Assembly: GCF_000272045.2 (NCBI RefSeq)
Contig: NZ_AJYZ02000019.1
Location: forward strand, 1,933,353 to 1,997,352
DNA: 64,000 nucleotides
Reading direction: 5' to 3'
DNA from: Vibrio crassostreae 9ZC13
GTDB lineage: Bacteria > Pseudomonadota > Gammaproteobacteria > Enterobacterales > Vibrionaceae
Positions 28,262 to 37,479 of this stretch are shown one piece after another. Position 1 is the stretch's first letter; each line of letters opens with the position of its first letter. The notes beneath the pieces were generated by a model. The model was not told the DNA's origin. It made no database searches and saw nothing but the letters and a program-made list of their open reading frames with translations. The translations under genes and the position numbers were made by a program.

Positions 28262-28904
28262 TTTGCTTCTCGTTAACTAGCCAGTACTGCAGCTTGGATT
28301 CAATCCGAGATAATGGCATTAATTCATTGGCTTTGGCTTTATACCAGAGGACAAATTTCTTCCATACTAAACTATGGTCACCGGTCAAACCGGAGAATTT
28401 AAACGCACGTTCTGCCCATGATGGTATCTCTTCTTCGTTGAGATCATGAGTAGAGACGGTGTTGCTGTTCATTGAGCCTCGACCTTGTGGGCGAGGGGCC
28501 TGCTGCATGTGTTGCATTGGTGCCGGAGCAGGCTGAAACTTAGGTGCAGGTGCAGGTGCAGGTGCAGGTGCAGGTGCAGTAGAGTAGACCCGAATACTAT
28601 TGGTCGGTTGAACCTCAACGTGCGCCGTAGCTTGCTCTTGCTCAATGAGCATTTTGAAAACGTGAATCTCTTTCTTATCTCGATAGTCTACTTTCACCTT
28701 ATCGAGGAAACCTTGGTCGACTAAACACTTAAGGCAGTCGGCTAAACCAAACGTAGAGAGAGCACAAAGTTGACCTGCTGTTTGTAGGCACACATTGGTG
28801 TAGCCGAATTCGTCAGCACCGTCTGCAAGCATCAATAAAACCAGCTTTTCTGCAGGGCTAGAAGTATTCACTTGCCAAGCTAAATAAGAATATTTGGCGC
28901 TCAA
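28119..28904 (-). CDS. DnaT-like/replication O-like DNA-binding protein
   Basis: This 261-residue protein starts with a winged-helix-like domain (about 1-85; SPAEKLVLLMLADGADEFGYT). A Pro/Ala repeat linker follows (about 108-130, AP units). A DnaT-type C-terminal domain comes next (about 160-215; PSWAERAFKFSGLTGDHSLVWKKFVLWYKAKANELMPLSRIESKLQYW, given here only as landmarks PSWAERAF, FVLWYKAK and LQYWLVNE). DnaT acts in primosome assembly and replication restart. The last 143 nt overlap the start of the P-like gene. A bacterial DnaT substitute is the favoured reading; phage origin is possible. Confidence 0.6.
   Translation of the reverse strand: MSAKYSYLAWQVNTSSPAEKLVLLMLADGADEFGYTNVCLQTAGQLCALSTFGLADCLKCLVDQGFLDKVKVDYRDKKEIHVFKMLIEQEQATAHVEVQPTNSIRVYSTAPAPAPAPAPAPKFQPAPAPMQHMQQAPRPQGRGSMNSNTVSTHDLNEEEIPSWAERAFKFSGLTGDHSLVWKKFVLWYKAKANELMPLSRIESKLQYWLVNEKQNERQQQQKTSQYSGNAGQAQGNGYRQKLSPSERFRQQLIQKGKKPTF
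28543..28578. repeat. Six tandem GGTGCA hexamers inside the DnaT-like gene
   Basis: Six perfect head-to-tail copies of GGTGCA encode Ala-Pro dipeptides in the linker. Each unit is two codons, so copy-number change keeps the frame and alters only linker length. Confidence 0.9.
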
Positions 28905-29071
28905 TATCGTGTTCTCAAAAAAGGTAAGTCGTTGTCACTATTGTAAGTCACCCCTTACCGAATTTATAGCAACTTAACAGAAAACGACATTAGTAAGCCA
29001 AATATTGACCATAAGGAGAGGTCTGCCCCAAAAAGTAAGCCTACACTCATTCATTCTAGGTCAGAAGGTGG

Positions 29072-29227
29072 CTAAAGATGGGGTTTACGGCCGTCTTTTT
29101 CGGGTCTGATTCTGTACCAAGGCTCAAAATAACGTGGTCTATTAACGTAAAGAATGAGCTTCCAACCTTTAGTGTTGTCTTCATGAAAGCGTCTATCTTC
29201 TCTCTCTAGTGACTGTTGATGATTTCT
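29072..29227 (-). pseudogene. Protein-like remnant without start codon
   Basis: Fifty-one sense codons end at TAG 29072 and begin just after an in-frame TAA; no ATG or GTG start with a ribosome-binding site is present. The translation has a protein-like texture (TKGWKLILYVNRPRYFEPW, then RIRPEKDGRKPHL). It could be the C-terminal end of a decayed gene or mobile element. I do not recognise the family. Confidence 0.35.
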
Positions 29228-29289
29228 TTATCTACTTATTGACATATTTATCCATCCATTCATAACTTGTATTTAATTTATAAAACACC

Positions 29290-29317
29290 TTGATATGATC
29301 AATATTTGCGCTATTAT
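29290..29317 (+). promoter_or_regulatory. Candidate sigma70 promoter for the TetR gene
   Basis: TTGATA (29290-29295) and TATTAT (29312-29317) are spaced by 16 bp. The predicted start near 29324 puts the operator at 29334 just inside the transcribed region, as expected for autorepression. Confidence 0.45.
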
Positions 29318-29333
29318 GACGATAAGTCAGAAA

Positions 29334-29347
29334 TGACGAAGCGTCAC
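29334..29347. promoter_or_regulatory. Operator copy 1 for the TetR regulator
   Basis: TGACGAAGCGTCACAAA is a TGACGA-N-CGTCA palindrome. It recurs at 30288 and 30400 with the same CACAAA right flank. Confidence 0.65.
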
Positions 29348-29458
29348 AAAATGGTTAACTACATGAATTTACTATTCGTGTTAATATATTGGATAGGAGT
29401 GTTTTAAATACTGGCGAAGCTTAGATAACGGCTAAGCTCATATACGGACTAAAAAATT

Positions 29459-30244
29459 ATGTTTGGCTTTGGTTGTAAAGGCGATAAACAAGGTATCTTT
29501 GGTTGCAAAGGCGTGTTGTCTAAAAAGCAGCAGTCTATTGCAGACCGAGAAGTAGAGTTGATGTTGTTAGCAAAAGATCTGGTTCGAGAACAAGGGTTCG
29601 GAAACCTCACGATGGACAAGCTAACGGCAGCGAGCTCTTATTCTAAAGGTACGATATACAATCACTTTTGCAGCAAAGAAGACGTCGTTTTAGCGTTATG
29701 TATTCACTCTCTCAAGACAGAAGCAATGATGTTTGCTCGCTCTGGAGAGTTTGAAGGCAACACACGTGAAAAGATCGTCGCATTGCACGTTGCTTACCGA
29801 ATCTATGCTCGCATGGAACCGGTACTATCAACCTGTGCGATCATGGCTAAAAGCCCGTGGGTACTAGAGAAAGCGTCTAGTGCACGCGTCGCCGAGATGA
29901 ATGAACTGGAAGAGTTGGTGATTGAACAATGCGACTCTATGGTTAACCAAGCGGTAGAAGCGGGTGACCTAAAGTTCTCTTCTGGCGTTGGCTCAGATGC
30001 CATCGTTTTTGCTAACTGGTCAATCGCATTTGGTTCAAATGCCTTGTCACAGAACGCATCAAACAGTCATTGTATTAAGCGGTTACAAGACCCGTATTCA
30101 GTATTACACAACGCGAACATGATTCTAGACGGCCTAAATTGGCAGCCCCTTTCTAGTGACTGGGATTACCGCAAAACTTGGCGTCGTGTAGAACAAGAAC
30201 TGTTCAGTGAAGAGATCGCTTACTTAGAGTCTGTAGGTCGATAG
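29459..30244 (+). CDS. TetR/AcrR family regulator with duplicated Cys-Lys-Gly N-terminus
   Basis: This 261-residue protein has a TetR HTH at about residues 35-80 (AKDLVREQGFGNLTMDKLTAASSYSKGTIYNHF). An all-helical ligand domain follows. The N-terminal extension MFGFGCKGDKQGIFGCKGV is unusual: it contains a 16-bp DNA repeat (29468-29483 and 29498-29513, 15 of 16 identical) giving two FGCKG units ten residues apart. Three matching operators flank this gene and the downstream RND gene, so it probably represses itself and the operon. The ATG has a weak ribosome-binding site, so an internal start is possible. The inducer is unknown. Confidence 0.85.
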   Translation: MFGFGCKGDKQGIFGCKGVLSKKQQSIADREVELMLLAKDLVREQGFGNLTMDKLTAASSYSKGTIYNHFCSKEDVVLALCIHSLKTEAMMFARSGEFEGNTREKIVALHVAYRIYARMEPVLSTCAIMAKSPWVLEKASSARVAEMNELEELVIEQCDSMVNQAVEAGDLKFSSGVGSDAIVFANWSIAFGSNALSQNASNSHCIKRLQDPYSVLHNANMILDGLNWQPLSSDWDYRKTWRRVEQELFSEEIAYLESVGR

Positions 30245-30252
30245 CTTCCGTT

Positions 30253-30272
30253 AAACCCACACATGTGGGTTT
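30253..30272 (+). terminator. Hairpin after the TetR gene
   Basis: AAACCCACA and TGTGGGTTT form a 9-bp stem with a 2-nt loop, 9 bp after the stop. It runs into TATTAAT rather than a strict T-tract. Confidence 0.6.
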
Positions 30273-30287
30273 ATTAATAACCATTTT

Positions 30288-30301
30288 TGACGATTCGTCA
30301 C
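30288..30301. promoter_or_regulatory. Operator copy 2
   Basis: TGACGATTCGTCACAAA, the same palindrome as copies 1 and 3, sits between the TetR and RND genes. Confidence 0.65.
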
Positions 30302-30355
30302 AAACTTGAGACTGACCGACTGTGGTTGCTGTTTTCTTGAGTGTTTGACTAAGCA

Positions 30356-30396
30356 TTGTGTCTTTTGTCAGCTTCGGCTGGCTTTTTATGACACAA
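30356..30396 (+). terminator. UUCG-capped terminator nested in an inverted repeat, upstream of RND gene
   Basis: The inner stem GTCAGC-TTCG-GCTGGC is followed by TTTTTAT, like an intrinsic terminator with a UUCG tetraloop. It is enclosed by a second perfect stem, TTGTGTC (30356-30362) with GACACAA (30390-30396). It lies between operators 2 and 3 and may attenuate or insulate the RND operon. Confidence 0.55.
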
Positions 30397-30399
30397 ATA

Positions 30400-30413
30400 T
30401 GACGAATCGTCAC
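30400..30413. promoter_or_regulatory. Operator copy 3
   Basis: TGACGAATCGTCACAAA ends 15 bp before the RND start codon, where a bound repressor would block transcription. Confidence 0.65.
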
Positions 30414-30427
30414 AAATGGAGACTGTG

Positions 30428-32878
30428 ATGAAACATGACAGCCAGAAGCCCACGTTCGATCAGCAAAACCGAGATAACCCTAATGCTGATAGCGCAAACA
30501 CAGATCTAAACAGTTGGCACTCAATACCTACCAAGCGTTCGTTTATCGTTCTGCTGGTGGTGTTTTCAATCATCATTCTCTCTGCATTAGGGGCTAAGAA
30601 CCTCTACTTTAGAGGGGACTACAACATCTTCTTCGAAGGCACCAACAAGCAGTTGATGGCGTTCGATGAAATCCAAACCATCTTTGCAAAAACCGACAAC
30701 CTTGCGATTGTTGTCGCACCTGAAGATGGCAATGTCTTCACCCCTGAAACTCTCACCCTGATTCAAAATCTCACGGTTGATGCGTGGCAGATCCCGTATT
30801 CAAGCCGTGTCGATTCCCTTGCTAATTATCAGCACACCGAAGCCATTGAAGATGATCTTTTGGTAGAAGACTTGCTGTATGAAGAGTACGAACACACACC
30901 AGAACGCATCGCCAAAGTAAAACAGATCGCCCTTAACGAGCCGTTGCTTAAGAATGCCTTGGTGTCGGCCTCTGGCGATGTGACGATTGTGAACGTCACC
31001 GTGCAACTGCCAGAAGTGGACAAAACCGCAGAAGTGCAAGAGGTGATTGCGGCAATCAATACCATGATCGGCAAGTACCAAGCTCAGTATCCTAATGTCG
31101 AATTCCATAAAGCGGGCATCATAGCCATGAACAACGCGTTTATGACTTCGGCTCAAGAAGACAGCTCAACGCTCGTTCCCTTAATGCTGTTGGTGGTACT
31201 GGTGTTCCTGACCTTTATGCTGCGCTCGTTCTTTAGTGTGGTGGCGACGCTCATTGTGATCATCTCTTCGATTGTTGCCACCATGGGATTGTCTGGTTGG
31301 GCAGGGATGTTCTTGAGTACCGCAACCGTGAATGTGCCAACCTTGGTTTTAACTTTGGCGGTGGCTGATTGTGTTCACGTGATTGTGACCATGAGACAAG
31401 CGATGCAGCGCGGTATGGAGAAAGCACAAGCCATTCAATACAGCATCAAGCTCAATGCGATGCCGATTCTGATCACCTCGGTGACCACTGCGATTGGTTT
31501 CCTGATGATGAACATGTCGGACTCACCAGTGCTGCGTGATTTCGGTAACTTATCGGCACTGGGTGTACTTATTGCGTGCTTCTTGTCTGTGACTATGTTG
31601 CCAGCGTTGCTAAAACTGCTGCCAGTCAAACGTCTACCTGCCAACCCTAAGGCGGCAGACAAAGTCACCTTCATGGATAAGCTGGGCGATTTTGTCGTAA
31701 CTAACCGTAAAGCACTGCTGCCGATTTCTACGCTAGTGATTGTTGGCGCTGCCGCGTTAATTCCGCTCAACAAAGTCAACGATGAATCGGTGAAGTATTT
31801 CGATACCTCAAGTGAATTCAGACAAGCGGCTGACTTCATGGAAGAGACCGTAAGCGGCATGACAACCCTCAGTATCGCAGTGAAAACTAACGAGTCTCAA
31901 GCGATTGCTGATCCTGTGTTCTTGCAAGCAATTGGTGACTTTACTAAGTGGCTACGCGTTCAACCAGAAACTGACCATGTGGCAACGCTTTCTGATGTTT
32001 ATATGCGTTTGAACAAGAATATGCATGCCGACGACGACAGCTACTACAAGCTACCGCTGAACCGTGAACTTGCCGCGCAATATCTGCTGCTTTACGAAAT
32101 GTCTCTGCCGTACGGCTTGGACTTGAACAACCAGATCAACGTCGATAAATCATCGATCAAAATGGTACTCACCGTCGATAACCTTGGCAGCGTTGAGCTA
32201 GTCGAACTCGAAGAGCGCATTTACTCATGGTTTGCAGCCAATGCACCGCAATATGAAGTGGTGGCTTCGAGCCCGTCACTGATGTTTGCTCATATTGGCG
32301 AAACCAACATGGCGAGCATGCTATCAACTTTGCCTATCACCCTAGTGCTTATCTCTGGCTTGATGATCTTTGCATTGCGCTCGGTTCGCTTAGGCATGAT
32401 CAGCCTAGTGCCCAACATTGCGCCTGCGATCATTGGCTTTGGTTTATGGGCGCTTATCTCAGGTGAAATCAACCTCGGTTTGTCAGTCGTGGTCACGCTC
32501 ACGTTGGGTATCGTGGTTGATGATGCGGTGCACTTCTTGAGTAAATACCAGCGCGCAAGAATCGAAGGGAAATCAGCAGAAGAAGCGGTTCGATACGCTT
32601 TCCACACCGTAGGTCGCGCTTTGTGGATCACCACTGTTGTGCTAGTGGCCGGTTTCTCTGTACTGGCGATGTCGAGCTTCAGACTCAACTCCGACATGGG
32701 CTTACTCAGCGCGATTGTGATTTTCATTGCGCTGGTGGTCGATTTCATCTTGCTACCAAGCTTACTGATGATCTTCGACAAACAGACCCACTATTCAGCT
32801 AAAACTCAGCACGAATCAAAGCCAGATACCAAGTCGCAGCCTAGATCGACAGCCGAACTGACTACTTCGACCAAATAA
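30428..32878 (+). CDS. MMPL/RND-family transporter
   Basis: This 816-residue membrane protein has the RND layout: helix 1 near residue 35 (SFIVLLVVFSIIILSALGAK), a periplasmic loop, a first bundle of helices (about 230-400), a second large loop (about 440-620), and a second bundle (about 625-790) with the duplicated motif LTLGIVVDDAVHFLSKY. It is one polypeptide, not a tripartite HAE1 pump, and resembles MMPL/HpnN-type lipid exporters. Start ATG 30428 follows GGAG; an ATG at 30416 is the alternative. It heads an operon with a LolA-like and a barrel protein, suggesting transport of a hydrophobic molecule across the envelope. Confidence 0.85.
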   Translation: MKHDSQKPTFDQQNRDNPNADSANTDLNSWHSIPTKRSFIVLLVVFSIIILSALGAKNLYFRGDYNIFFEGTNKQLMAFDEIQTIFAKTDNLAIVVAPEDGNVFTPETLTLIQNLTVDAWQIPYSSRVDSLANYQHTEAIEDDLLVEDLLYEEYEHTPERIAKVKQIALNEPLLKNALVSASGDVTIVNVTVQLPEVDKTAEVQEVIAAINTMIGKYQAQYPNVEFHKAGIIAMNNAFMTSAQEDSSTLVPLMLLVVLVFLTFMLRSFFSVVATLIVIISSIVATMGLSGWAGMFLSTATVNVPTLVLTLAVADCVHVIVTMRQAMQRGMEKAQAIQYSIKLNAMPILITSVTTAIGFLMMNMSDSPVLRDFGNLSALGVLIACFLSVTMLPALLKLLPVKRLPANPKAADKVTFMDKLGDFVVTNRKALLPISTLVIVGAAALIPLNKVNDESVKYFDTSSEFRQAADFMEETVSGMTTLSIAVKTNESQAIADPVFLQAIGDFTKWLRVQPETDHVATLSDVYMRLNKNMHADDDSYYKLPLNRELAAQYLLLYEMSLPYGLDLNNQINVDKSSIKMVLTVDNLGSVELVELEERIYSWFAANAPQYEVVASSPSLMFAHIGETNMASMLSTLPITLVLISGLMIFALRSVRLGMISLVPNIAPAIIGFGLWALISGEINLGLSVVVTLTLGIVVDDAVHFLSKYQRARIEGKSAEEAVRYAFHTVGRALWITTVVLVAGFSVLAMSSFRLNSDMGLLSAIVIFIALVVDFILLPSLLMIFDKQTHYSAKTQHESKPDTKSQPRSTAELTTSTK

Positions 32879-32922
32879 GGAAACGTCGGCCTGCTGCGGT
32901 GGGCTGACTCAAGGAGATATTT

Positions 32923-33729
32923 ATGAAAAGCGTTAAACAAACATTCGCTACTACATTACTTACTGTTAGCTCGTTGGCACTGAGCACATTCGCCGCTTTC
33001 CCAGCGTTAGCAGACCCTGCGAAAGGCTTAGAAATTGCCGAGCAACGTAAAGCGGTCGATGTCGGGTGGGGCGATTCTGTCGCAACCATGGAAATGCTAC
33101 TTCGCAACAAGCAGGGCGAAAGCAGTACACGTCTGATGCGATTGAAATCTTTGGAAGTCGATGACGATGGCGACAAAGGCTTAACCATTTTTGATGAACC
33201 ACGCGACGTAAAAGGCACGGCTTTCCTAAACCATTCGCACATCACCAAATCCGATGACCAGTGGTTGTATCTTCCTGCACTCAAGCGTGTAAAACGCATC
33301 TCTTCACGCAACAAATCTGGCCCGTTTATGGGCAGTGAATTTGCGTATGAGGACTTAAGCTCGTTTGAACTTGAAAAGTACACCTTCAACTACATTGAAG
33401 ACGCAAAACTGGAAGGCGTAGACACCTTTGTTTTAGAGCAAGTACCGACCGATAAAAACTCAGGCTACACCATGCAAAAGGTATGGCTAGACCAACAGCA
33501 CTACCGCCCAATGAAAGTCGAGTTTTACGACCGCAAAGGCGCACTGCTTAAAACTCTATCGTTCCAAGATTACAAACAGTACCTAAACCAATACTGGCGC
33601 GCACACACCATGGCGATGCAAAACCATCAAACAGGCAAAAGCACCGTATTAACCACGACAGATTTAGTGTTCCAGACCGGTCTTAAAGACAAGGATTTCC
33701 AAAAGAACACACTAAAACGTGCGAAATAA
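32923..33729 (+). CDS. LolA-like outer-membrane lipoprotein-sorting protein
   Basis: This 268-residue exported protein has a signal peptide ending ALA (about residue 30; FAAFPALADPAKG). The mature part resembles the LolA-like family (PF17131 as I recall), a half-barrel that carries lipids or lipoprotein acyl chains: GLTIFDEPRDVKGTAFL, WLYLPALKRVKRI, SGPFMGSEFAYEDL and MQKVWLDQQHYRPMKVEFYD. Such proteins are commonly encoded with MMPL/RND transporters, as here. It lies 44 bp after the RND gene, with AAGGAG upstream. Acting as the periplasmic carrier between the inner-membrane pump and outer membrane is an inference. Confidence 0.85.
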   Translation: MKSVKQTFATTLLTVSSLALSTFAAFPALADPAKGLEIAEQRKAVDVGWGDSVATMEMLLRNKQGESSTRLMRLKSLEVDDDGDKGLTIFDEPRDVKGTAFLNHSHITKSDDQWLYLPALKRVKRISSRNKSGPFMGSEFAYEDLSSFELEKYTFNYIEDAKLEGVDTFVLEQVPTDKNSGYTMQKVWLDQQHYRPMKVEFYDRKGALLKTLSFQDYKQYLNQYWRAHTMAMQNHQTGKSTVLTTTDLVFQTGLKDKDFQKNTLKRAK

Positions 33730-33738
33730 GGCAGGAAT

Positions 33739-34947
33739 ATGAAAAGGATTGTGGCAACAGGAACCCAATTATCCTTAACCTTGGCGGCGACCGTCGGGCT
33801 TATGCAGGTGTCGTTGCCTTGTGTGGCGGCAGGCTTTAGTCCTGATATCGCAGGGCAGGTTAACCTTGAACATAGGCAGTTCTTTAGCGACGGCTTACAA
33901 GGGCAAGACAAAGGACAAAGCTCACTGGTGTTGCAGCCAGAGTTTTACTGGGAGCAACAAGAGGGCAACGGCAGTATTACCTTCACCCCGTTTTATCGCC
34001 TAGACAGTGAAGACGATGAACGAACTCATGGTGATATTCGCGAAGCCTTGTATTTAACCTATTGGGATGATTACGAACTGCGAGCGGGTGTTGGAAAGGT
34101 ATTTTGGGGCGTAACCGAATCGGCGCATTTAGTGGATGTGGTAAACCAGACCGATGCCATTGAATCGGTCGATGGCGAATCCAAGTTAGGTCAGCCTATG
34201 GTGCACTTCACCTCGATAAAAGAGTGGGGCACCATAGACGCCATGTTACTGCCGTATTTTCGTGAGCGTACCTTCGCAGGCGAAGACGGTCGATTAAGGC
34301 CAACCGTGCCAGTATCGGACGATGCGCTTTACGAATCTTCACGAGAAGAAAAACACGTTGATGTGGCATTGCGTTACAGCCAAATGTACGGTGATTGGGA
34401 TGTCGGTTTAAGCTACTTAGGCGGCACAAACCGCGACCCTTATTACCGTGTGGAAGGCAATCAACTCAAGCCATACTACGCCCAAATGCAACACTTCGGA
34501 TTGGATGTTCAAGGCATTATCGGTGACTGGTTATGGAAGCTGGAAAGCATTTATCGCGACAGCTACGACAACCATACCGGCGTGGCGACAGGCTTTGAAT
34601 ACACTTGGGTAGGGGCGCTTGAATCGTACTGGGACATCGGCTTCATCGCTGAATACCTGTATGACAGCCGAGGCAACAATGCCCAAACCATCGGCCAAAA
34701 TGATGTGTTCCTTGGCGCCCGTTTCGCTTTGAACGATGAAGACGGCACCGAAGTGCTTACTGGTATCACTCAAGACTTAGATAACAGTGATGTCTACAGT
34801 GCCAAGCTAGAGGCATCGAGCCGTATTAACAACAATCTCAAGTGGCGACTGAATGCTTGGTTGTTTGAGAACGAAACCCCAGAGGACTTGTTGTTCTTCG
34901 CACTCAAGGATGACTTTGTTGAGATGGCGTTGGAATATTATTTCTAA
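33739..34947 (+). CDS. Outer-membrane beta-barrel protein of the RND/LolA-like operon
   Basis: This 402-residue protein has a signal peptide (about 1-31, ending VAAG) and strand-rich repeats with aromatic girdles (QVNLEHRQFF, SLVLQPEFYWEQ, SITFTPFYRLD, LYLTYWDDYELRAGVGKVFWG). It ends EMALEYYF, a classical barrel C-terminus. It resembles DUF1302-type or porin-like proteins that accompany RND/LolA-like pairs; that assignment is tentative. It starts 9 bp after the LolA-like gene, with AGGA 6 nt before the ATG. A terminator is not evident immediately downstream. Confidence 0.78.
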   Translation: MKRIVATGTQLSLTLAATVGLMQVSLPCVAAGFSPDIAGQVNLEHRQFFSDGLQGQDKGQSSLVLQPEFYWEQQEGNGSITFTPFYRLDSEDDERTHGDIREALYLTYWDDYELRAGVGKVFWGVTESAHLVDVVNQTDAIESVDGESKLGQPMVHFTSIKEWGTIDAMLLPYFRERTFAGEDGRLRPTVPVSDDALYESSREEKHVDVALRYSQMYGDWDVGLSYLGGTNRDPYYRVEGNQLKPYYAQMQHFGLDVQGIIGDWLWKLESIYRDSYDNHTGVATGFEYTWVGALESYWDIGFIAEYLYDSRGNNAQTIGQNDVFLGARFALNDEDGTEVLTGITQDLDNSDVYSAKLEASSRINNNLKWRLNAWLFENETPEDLLFFALKDDFVEMALEYYF

Positions 34948-35149
34948 TGTTAGCTTCGTGGGGCGTTCCTGTTGGGGGGGACGTCTCAAATTTAAGATGA
35001 GCCATATTTAGAATGTTCAAAGTCGTCTTTTTATAAAGTGGATCAAACAATCGAATAAACCTACAGGTAAAATGGTTATATTTTTTCAGTATCTATAACC
35101 TCCGAATATGCATGTAAATCGTGCTGGTGGTATCGGCCTTAAGGGATTT

Positions 35150-36259
35150 ATGAATTCATTTAATTGGGATAAAAACTTTGAAACAGGCATTGGTGTTGTA
35201 GATGAACAGCATCAATATCTTGTTGGTATTATCAACCACTACGGAAATCTGTTGTCAGAGAACACTATCTCTATCGACGACATAAACGTCGCTTTACTCG
35301 ATCTCACATGCTATGCCGAATTTCACTTTAAAGAAGAAGAATCTTTGATGAGAGATTGCGGTGTGTATGAGCGACACATTGAAGAGCATATCAAAGTGCA
35401 TCGTGTATTTATGCAAGATATCTACAGTATGCAAGCTTTCATCATGGAAGAAGATCAGTCGTCAGCACGGCAGTTACTTGATTTATTGATCCACTGGCTT
35501 GCTTACCACATCCTCGGCATCGACCAAAACATGGCGCGACAAATGACCGCGATAGAAGAGGGCGCGACACCTCTGCAAGCCTTTGAAGCGGAAGAAAAGC
35601 AGCAAGATTCTGCGACTGTCCCGCTGTTGGCTGCGCTTAACGGCCTGTTTGAACAAGTCTCTGAACGAAACAAACAGTTGTTACGCTTCAACCAGTTACT
35701 CGAAGATAAAGTTGAGGAACGTACGGCAGAATTAAAACGAGCGAATAAGAGACTTGAAGAACTGTCATTAACCGACTCTCTTACTAATTTGCATAACCGT
35801 CGTAGTGCTTTTAAACAGTTAGCGCTGCATTGGCAAGACTCCAAAGAACTGGGCATGCCTTTAGTGTGTATTATGATTGATGCCGACCACTTCAAGCGCA
35901 TTAATGACACCAGCGGCCATGATGCAGGCGACTTGGTGCTACAAACCCTCTCGCGTGAACTGAAAAACACGTTCCGTAATGATGATATTGTTTGCCGGTT
36001 AGGTGGCGATGAGTTCTTGGTTATTTGCCCAAACACCGACCTTAAAGGTGGGATGTACATCGCGGAAACCGCTCGACAGAAAGTGTCTGAATTAGAGGTT
36101 GAAACCAGTCATCAAGTTTGGATTGGCAGTATTAGTGTCGGTGTCGCTGAAATGACCCAAGAATTCGAAACCATGAACGAATTGATTAAAGCCGCCGATG
36201 AGTCCGTCTATTTAGCGAAAAACGCAGGCAAAAACAGCGTTTGTTCTATTCAGATCTAG
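35150..36259 (+). CDS. Bacteriohemerythrin-GGDEF diguanylate cyclase
   Basis: This 369-residue protein couples an oxygen- or redox-sensing diiron hemerythrin domain to c-di-GMP synthesis. The hemerythrin ligands fit at His21, His59, Glu63, His76, His80, His120 and Asp125. A coiled-coil linker (LLEDKVEERTAELKRANKRLEEL) leads to a GGDEF domain with intact RLGGDEF and a complete RxxD I-site (RNDD) five residues before it, so product feedback is expected. There are no membrane helices. ATG 35150 (AAGGG upstream) starts right before the domain; an upstream ATG at 35108 lacks a ribosome-binding site. Family members respond to O2 in V. cholerae. Confidence 0.92.
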   Translation: MNSFNWDKNFETGIGVVDEQHQYLVGIINHYGNLLSENTISIDDINVALLDLTCYAEFHFKEEESLMRDCGVYERHIEEHIKVHRVFMQDIYSMQAFIMEEDQSSARQLLDLLIHWLAYHILGIDQNMARQMTAIEEGATPLQAFEAEEKQQDSATVPLLAALNGLFEQVSERNKQLLRFNQLLEDKVEERTAELKRANKRLEELSLTDSLTNLHNRRSAFKQLALHWQDSKELGMPLVCIMIDADHFKRINDTSGHDAGDLVLQTLSRELKNTFRNDDIVCRLGGDEFLVICPNTDLKGGMYIAETARQKVSELEVETSHQVWIGSISVGVAEMTQEFETMNELIKAADESVYLAKNAGKNSVCSIQI

Positions 36260-36280
36260 CCTTCAGGTCATTTCCAAATT

Positions 36281-36312
36281 AAGAAGTGGAACCTGTAATT
36301 GTTCCACTTCTT
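36281..36312 (+). terminator. Intrinsic terminator-like hairpin before pheS
   Basis: A 12-bp perfect stem, AAGAAGTGGAAC with GTTCCACTTCTT, has an 8-nt loop 22 bp after the cyclase stop. The following stretch is pyrimidine-rich rather than pure T. Confidence 0.65.
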
Positions 36313-36375
36313 CCTACTCCTCATTAATATCCTGTTAAATTTGCCGTGTTTTTAGGCAATAACTTGTTCTTTTAG

Positions 36376-37461
<1,086 letters not shown>

Positions 37462-37479
37462 TCCGGGGCAGTCAAAACT

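Larger units (their letters stand above)
28905..29458. other. Intergenic stretch between DnaT-like and TetR genes
   Basis: About 550 bp. It holds a short open remnant on the minus strand (29072-29227), a candidate promoter (29290-29317) and one TetR operator copy (29334-29346). Nothing else is recognised; the rest is AT-rich. Confidence 0.6.

Noticed and set aside
32290..32781. 163-codon minus frame inside the RND gene
   Set aside because: It is an antisense shadow produced by the codon use of a membrane protein.
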